A DNA stretch of 7,127 nt from the NCBI GenBank assembly GCA_030727085.1, contig JANRCF010000006.1:10674-17800 (forward strand), read 5' to 3'. Position 1 is the first letter of the stretch, and each line of letters begins with the position of its first letter. The notes under the pieces are model-generated. The model saw only the letters and a program-made list of their open reading frames with translations. It was not told where the DNA came from and made no database searches. Shown one piece after another: positions 5,768 through 7,127 of the stretch. The translations under genes were made by a program, and so were the position numbers. The stretch comes from Alphaproteobacteria bacterium. GTDB lineage: Bacteria; Pseudomonadota; Alphaproteobacteria; Paracaedibacterales; CAIOTO01.

Positions 5768-5902
5768 AATTTTCCCCTTTAAAAAAAGACACTCTCATTT
5801 TTCCTCATGCTTGGCACAAAAATCCATGAACCCAATTGCTTGAACATAGGAAAACCAAAGGAATCTTCTACGTACTATTCAAAATTTAAAATAACACAAA
5901 GC

Positions 5903-7045
5903 TCAATAGCTACTATGATTTTCATCAACTGAATCTGCCGTCACTTTACCACGTAGCACACGATAAACCCATCCAGTATAAGCAAGAATAATTGGTACGA
6001 AAACCAACGTCGCGATCAACATAATTCCAAGTGTGCCCTTACTTGATGATGCATCCCAAACCGTCAAGCTACTATTTGGGTGTGTAGATGATGGCAAAAT
6101 GAATGGAAACATAGTCATGCCCACAGTTGCAATCAAACCAACAATCGTAAGGCTGCTGGTAATAAAAGCCAAGCCAATTTTTCTGCAGCGAATAACCGCT
6201 ACTGTCAAAAAAGCACTCACATACACAAGCAATGGCGCACAGAACGTCAATGGATACCGCATATAGTTATTTTTCCACTGTCCGACTGAATCGTGCAACA
6301 CTGTTTTTAATAATGGATTTGATGGCGCACCATGAAGAGCACCTTGCGTAATCGAGTACCCTTTAAGAAAAAATAACGTCCAAAAACCATTTAAAGTAAA
6401 TAGTGTTAAAACAATGGCAATAGATGCATAAACAAAAGCTCTTGCCCGCCCTATTAATACAGGGTCATTCACTTTGAGCAAAATATAAATACCACCTTGC
6501 ATCACCATCATTGCAAGACTTACTATCCCACAAATAAGACTATATGGATTCAGAAGAGCAAACAAACTGCCAGAATAAAACATACGAAGCGAATCATCAA
6601 AATGAAACGGAACACCTATCAAAGCGTTGCCAACACCTACACCAAAAATGAGTGCAGGAACAAGGCTGCTGATACAGATAGCCCAATCAAAACATGTTCG
6701 CCAGCACGTGCCATCGGATTTACTACGAAACTTAAGCGCCACTGGCCGCACAATCAGCCCTAGCAAAGCTAAAAACATCGCAAGATACATCCCTGAAAAT
6801 GCAACCGCGTACACAAATGGCCATGCGGCAAAAATCGCCCCCGCCCCCAGGATCAACCAAACTTGATTCCCTTCCCATACAGGCGCGAATGTATTAATGA
6901 CAATGCGGCGTTCCACATCTGTTTTACCGACAAATGGCAACAACATTGCGGCGCCCATATCAAAACCATCCATAACTGCAAAACCAATCAGCAATACACC
7001 GAGCAACACCCACCAAACAACACGTAAAACTTCATAATCCATCAT
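5903..7045 (-). CDS. cydB: Cytochrome bd ubiquinol oxidase subunit II
   Basis: CydB is the second large membrane subunit of cytochrome bd oxidase, which oxidises quinol and reduces oxygen with high affinity in the inner membrane. The 380-residue product has the family length and aligns from end to end with E. coli CydB from memory: MMDYEVLRVVWW at the start, FAVMDGFDMGAA (D29), APVWEGNQVWL (about 54-64), the conserved region around MFPFILPSSTHPNSSLTVWD, and a late helix LVFVPIILAYTGWVY. Position 58, Asp in E. coli and linked to proton transfer, is Glu here, so the acidic character is kept. The start overlaps the cydA stop by three bases (ATGA), with AAGGTG as ribosome binding site, showing translational coupling. 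cydX follows downstream. Confidence 0.97.
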   Translation of the reverse strand: MMDYEVLRVVWWVLLGVLLIGFAVMDGFDMGAAMLLPFVGKTDVERRIVINTFAPVWEGNQVWLILGAGAIFAAWPFVYAVAFSGMYLAMFLALLGLIVRPVALKFRSKSDGTCWRTCFDWAICISSLVPALIFGVGVGNALIGVPFHFDDSLRMFYSGSLFALLNPYSLICGIVSLAMMVMQGGIYILLKVNDPVLIGRARAFVYASIAIVLTLFTLNGFWTLFFLKGYSITQGALHGAPSNPLLKTVLHDSVGQWKNNYMRYPLTFCAPLLVYVSAFLTVAVIRCRKIGLAFITSSLTIVGLIATVGMTMFPFILPSSTHPNSSLTVWDASSSKGTLGIMLIATLVFVPIILAYTGWVYRVLRGKVTADSVDENHSSY

Positions 7046-7127
7046 GACTTCACCTTTTTAAACGCGTCAACGGGACCAAGTTTTACATATTTTACCATTA
7101 GATATGCATCGACAATGGCAAGTACTG
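7042..7127 (-). CDS. cydA: Cytochrome bd ubiquinol oxidase subunit I, C-terminal end only
   Basis: Only the last 27 codons and the stop are in the window. They read on from the edge as VLAIVDAYLMVKYVKLGP plus a short basic tail ending KKVKS. This matches the end of the last membrane helix of CydA (FLMFKFARLGP in E. coli). CydA carries the haems and the quinol-binding loop, none of which can be seen here. The TGA overlaps the cydB ATG. The identification rests on the short match and on position immediately before cydB. Confidence 0.88.
   Translation of the reverse strand, partial: VLAIVDAYLMVKYVKLGPVDAFKKVKS

Noticed and set aside
5779..5847. Minus-strand 22-codon frame between cydB and cydX
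   Set aside because: It has no membrane helix like known small cyd subunits, no clear ribosome binding site, and can easily arise by chance.
6033..6866. Plus-strand open frames opposite cydB
   Set aside because: They are shadows of a full-length, well-matched CydB.
1..7127. Search by eye for tRNA genes, CRISPR arrays, insertion sequences and attachment sites
   Set aside because: No cloverleaf, regularly spaced repeat, transposase frame or terminal inverted repeat was found.

Overview
The window is a piece of a bacterial chromosome, most likely from a low-GC alphaproteobacterium. Ribosomal protein L27 starts with ATKKGGGST and carries VIPGNIIIRQRGTK, a form typical of Alphaproteobacteria and Rickettsia-like lineages. 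FliQ/FliR and a CydABX bd-type oxidase fit this. An AT-rich flagellated relative of the Holosporales or Rickettsiales, possibly host-associated, is a reasonable guess. No rRNA or other phylogenetic marker is present to confirm it.

Layout. Positions 1-887 (minus strand) hold fliQ and the start of fliR, parts of the flagellar type III export gate. A 140-base divergent spacer separates them from rplU-rpmA (plus strand, 1028-1634; ribosomal proteins L21 and L27), which end in a strong intrinsic terminator at 1660-1686. Positions 1701-4814 (plus strand) form an accessory block. It contains a 39-codon ORF and three genes for Sec-exported proteins I cannot assign to a known family over their full length. 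The first and third (1881-2789 and 4140-4814) are paralogues, 103 of 150 residues identical in a gapless alignment counted by hand. The middle one (2876-3943) has a toxin-like architecture: signal peptide, N-terminal region, proline-rich linker, and a C-terminal domain with an HxxxRH cluster and a terminal TAY motif. These recall secreted RNase toxins of the RNase A-like/BECR type. Positions 4827-7127 (minus strand) carry, in transcription order, the 3' end of cydA, then cydB, cydX (34 codons) and an xth-type exonuclease III gene.

How the genes work together. L21 and L27 are co-transcribed ribosomal proteins. CydA, CydB and CydX form the cytochrome bd quinol oxidase; cydA and cydB overlap by three bases. 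FliQ and FliR sit together in the flagellar export apparatus. The accessory block lies between two conserved housekeeping units, is visibly more AT-rich than the exonuclease gene beside it, and is the most likely place for undescribed biology. A secreted nuclease-like protein flanked by two copies of an uncharacterised exported protein suggests an effector or toxin locus, but function is not shown by sequence alone.

Two points bear on sequence or gene integrity. fliR may carry a one-base indel in an A7 run near the window edge. The first paralogue may have lost its last residues to a new stop codon.
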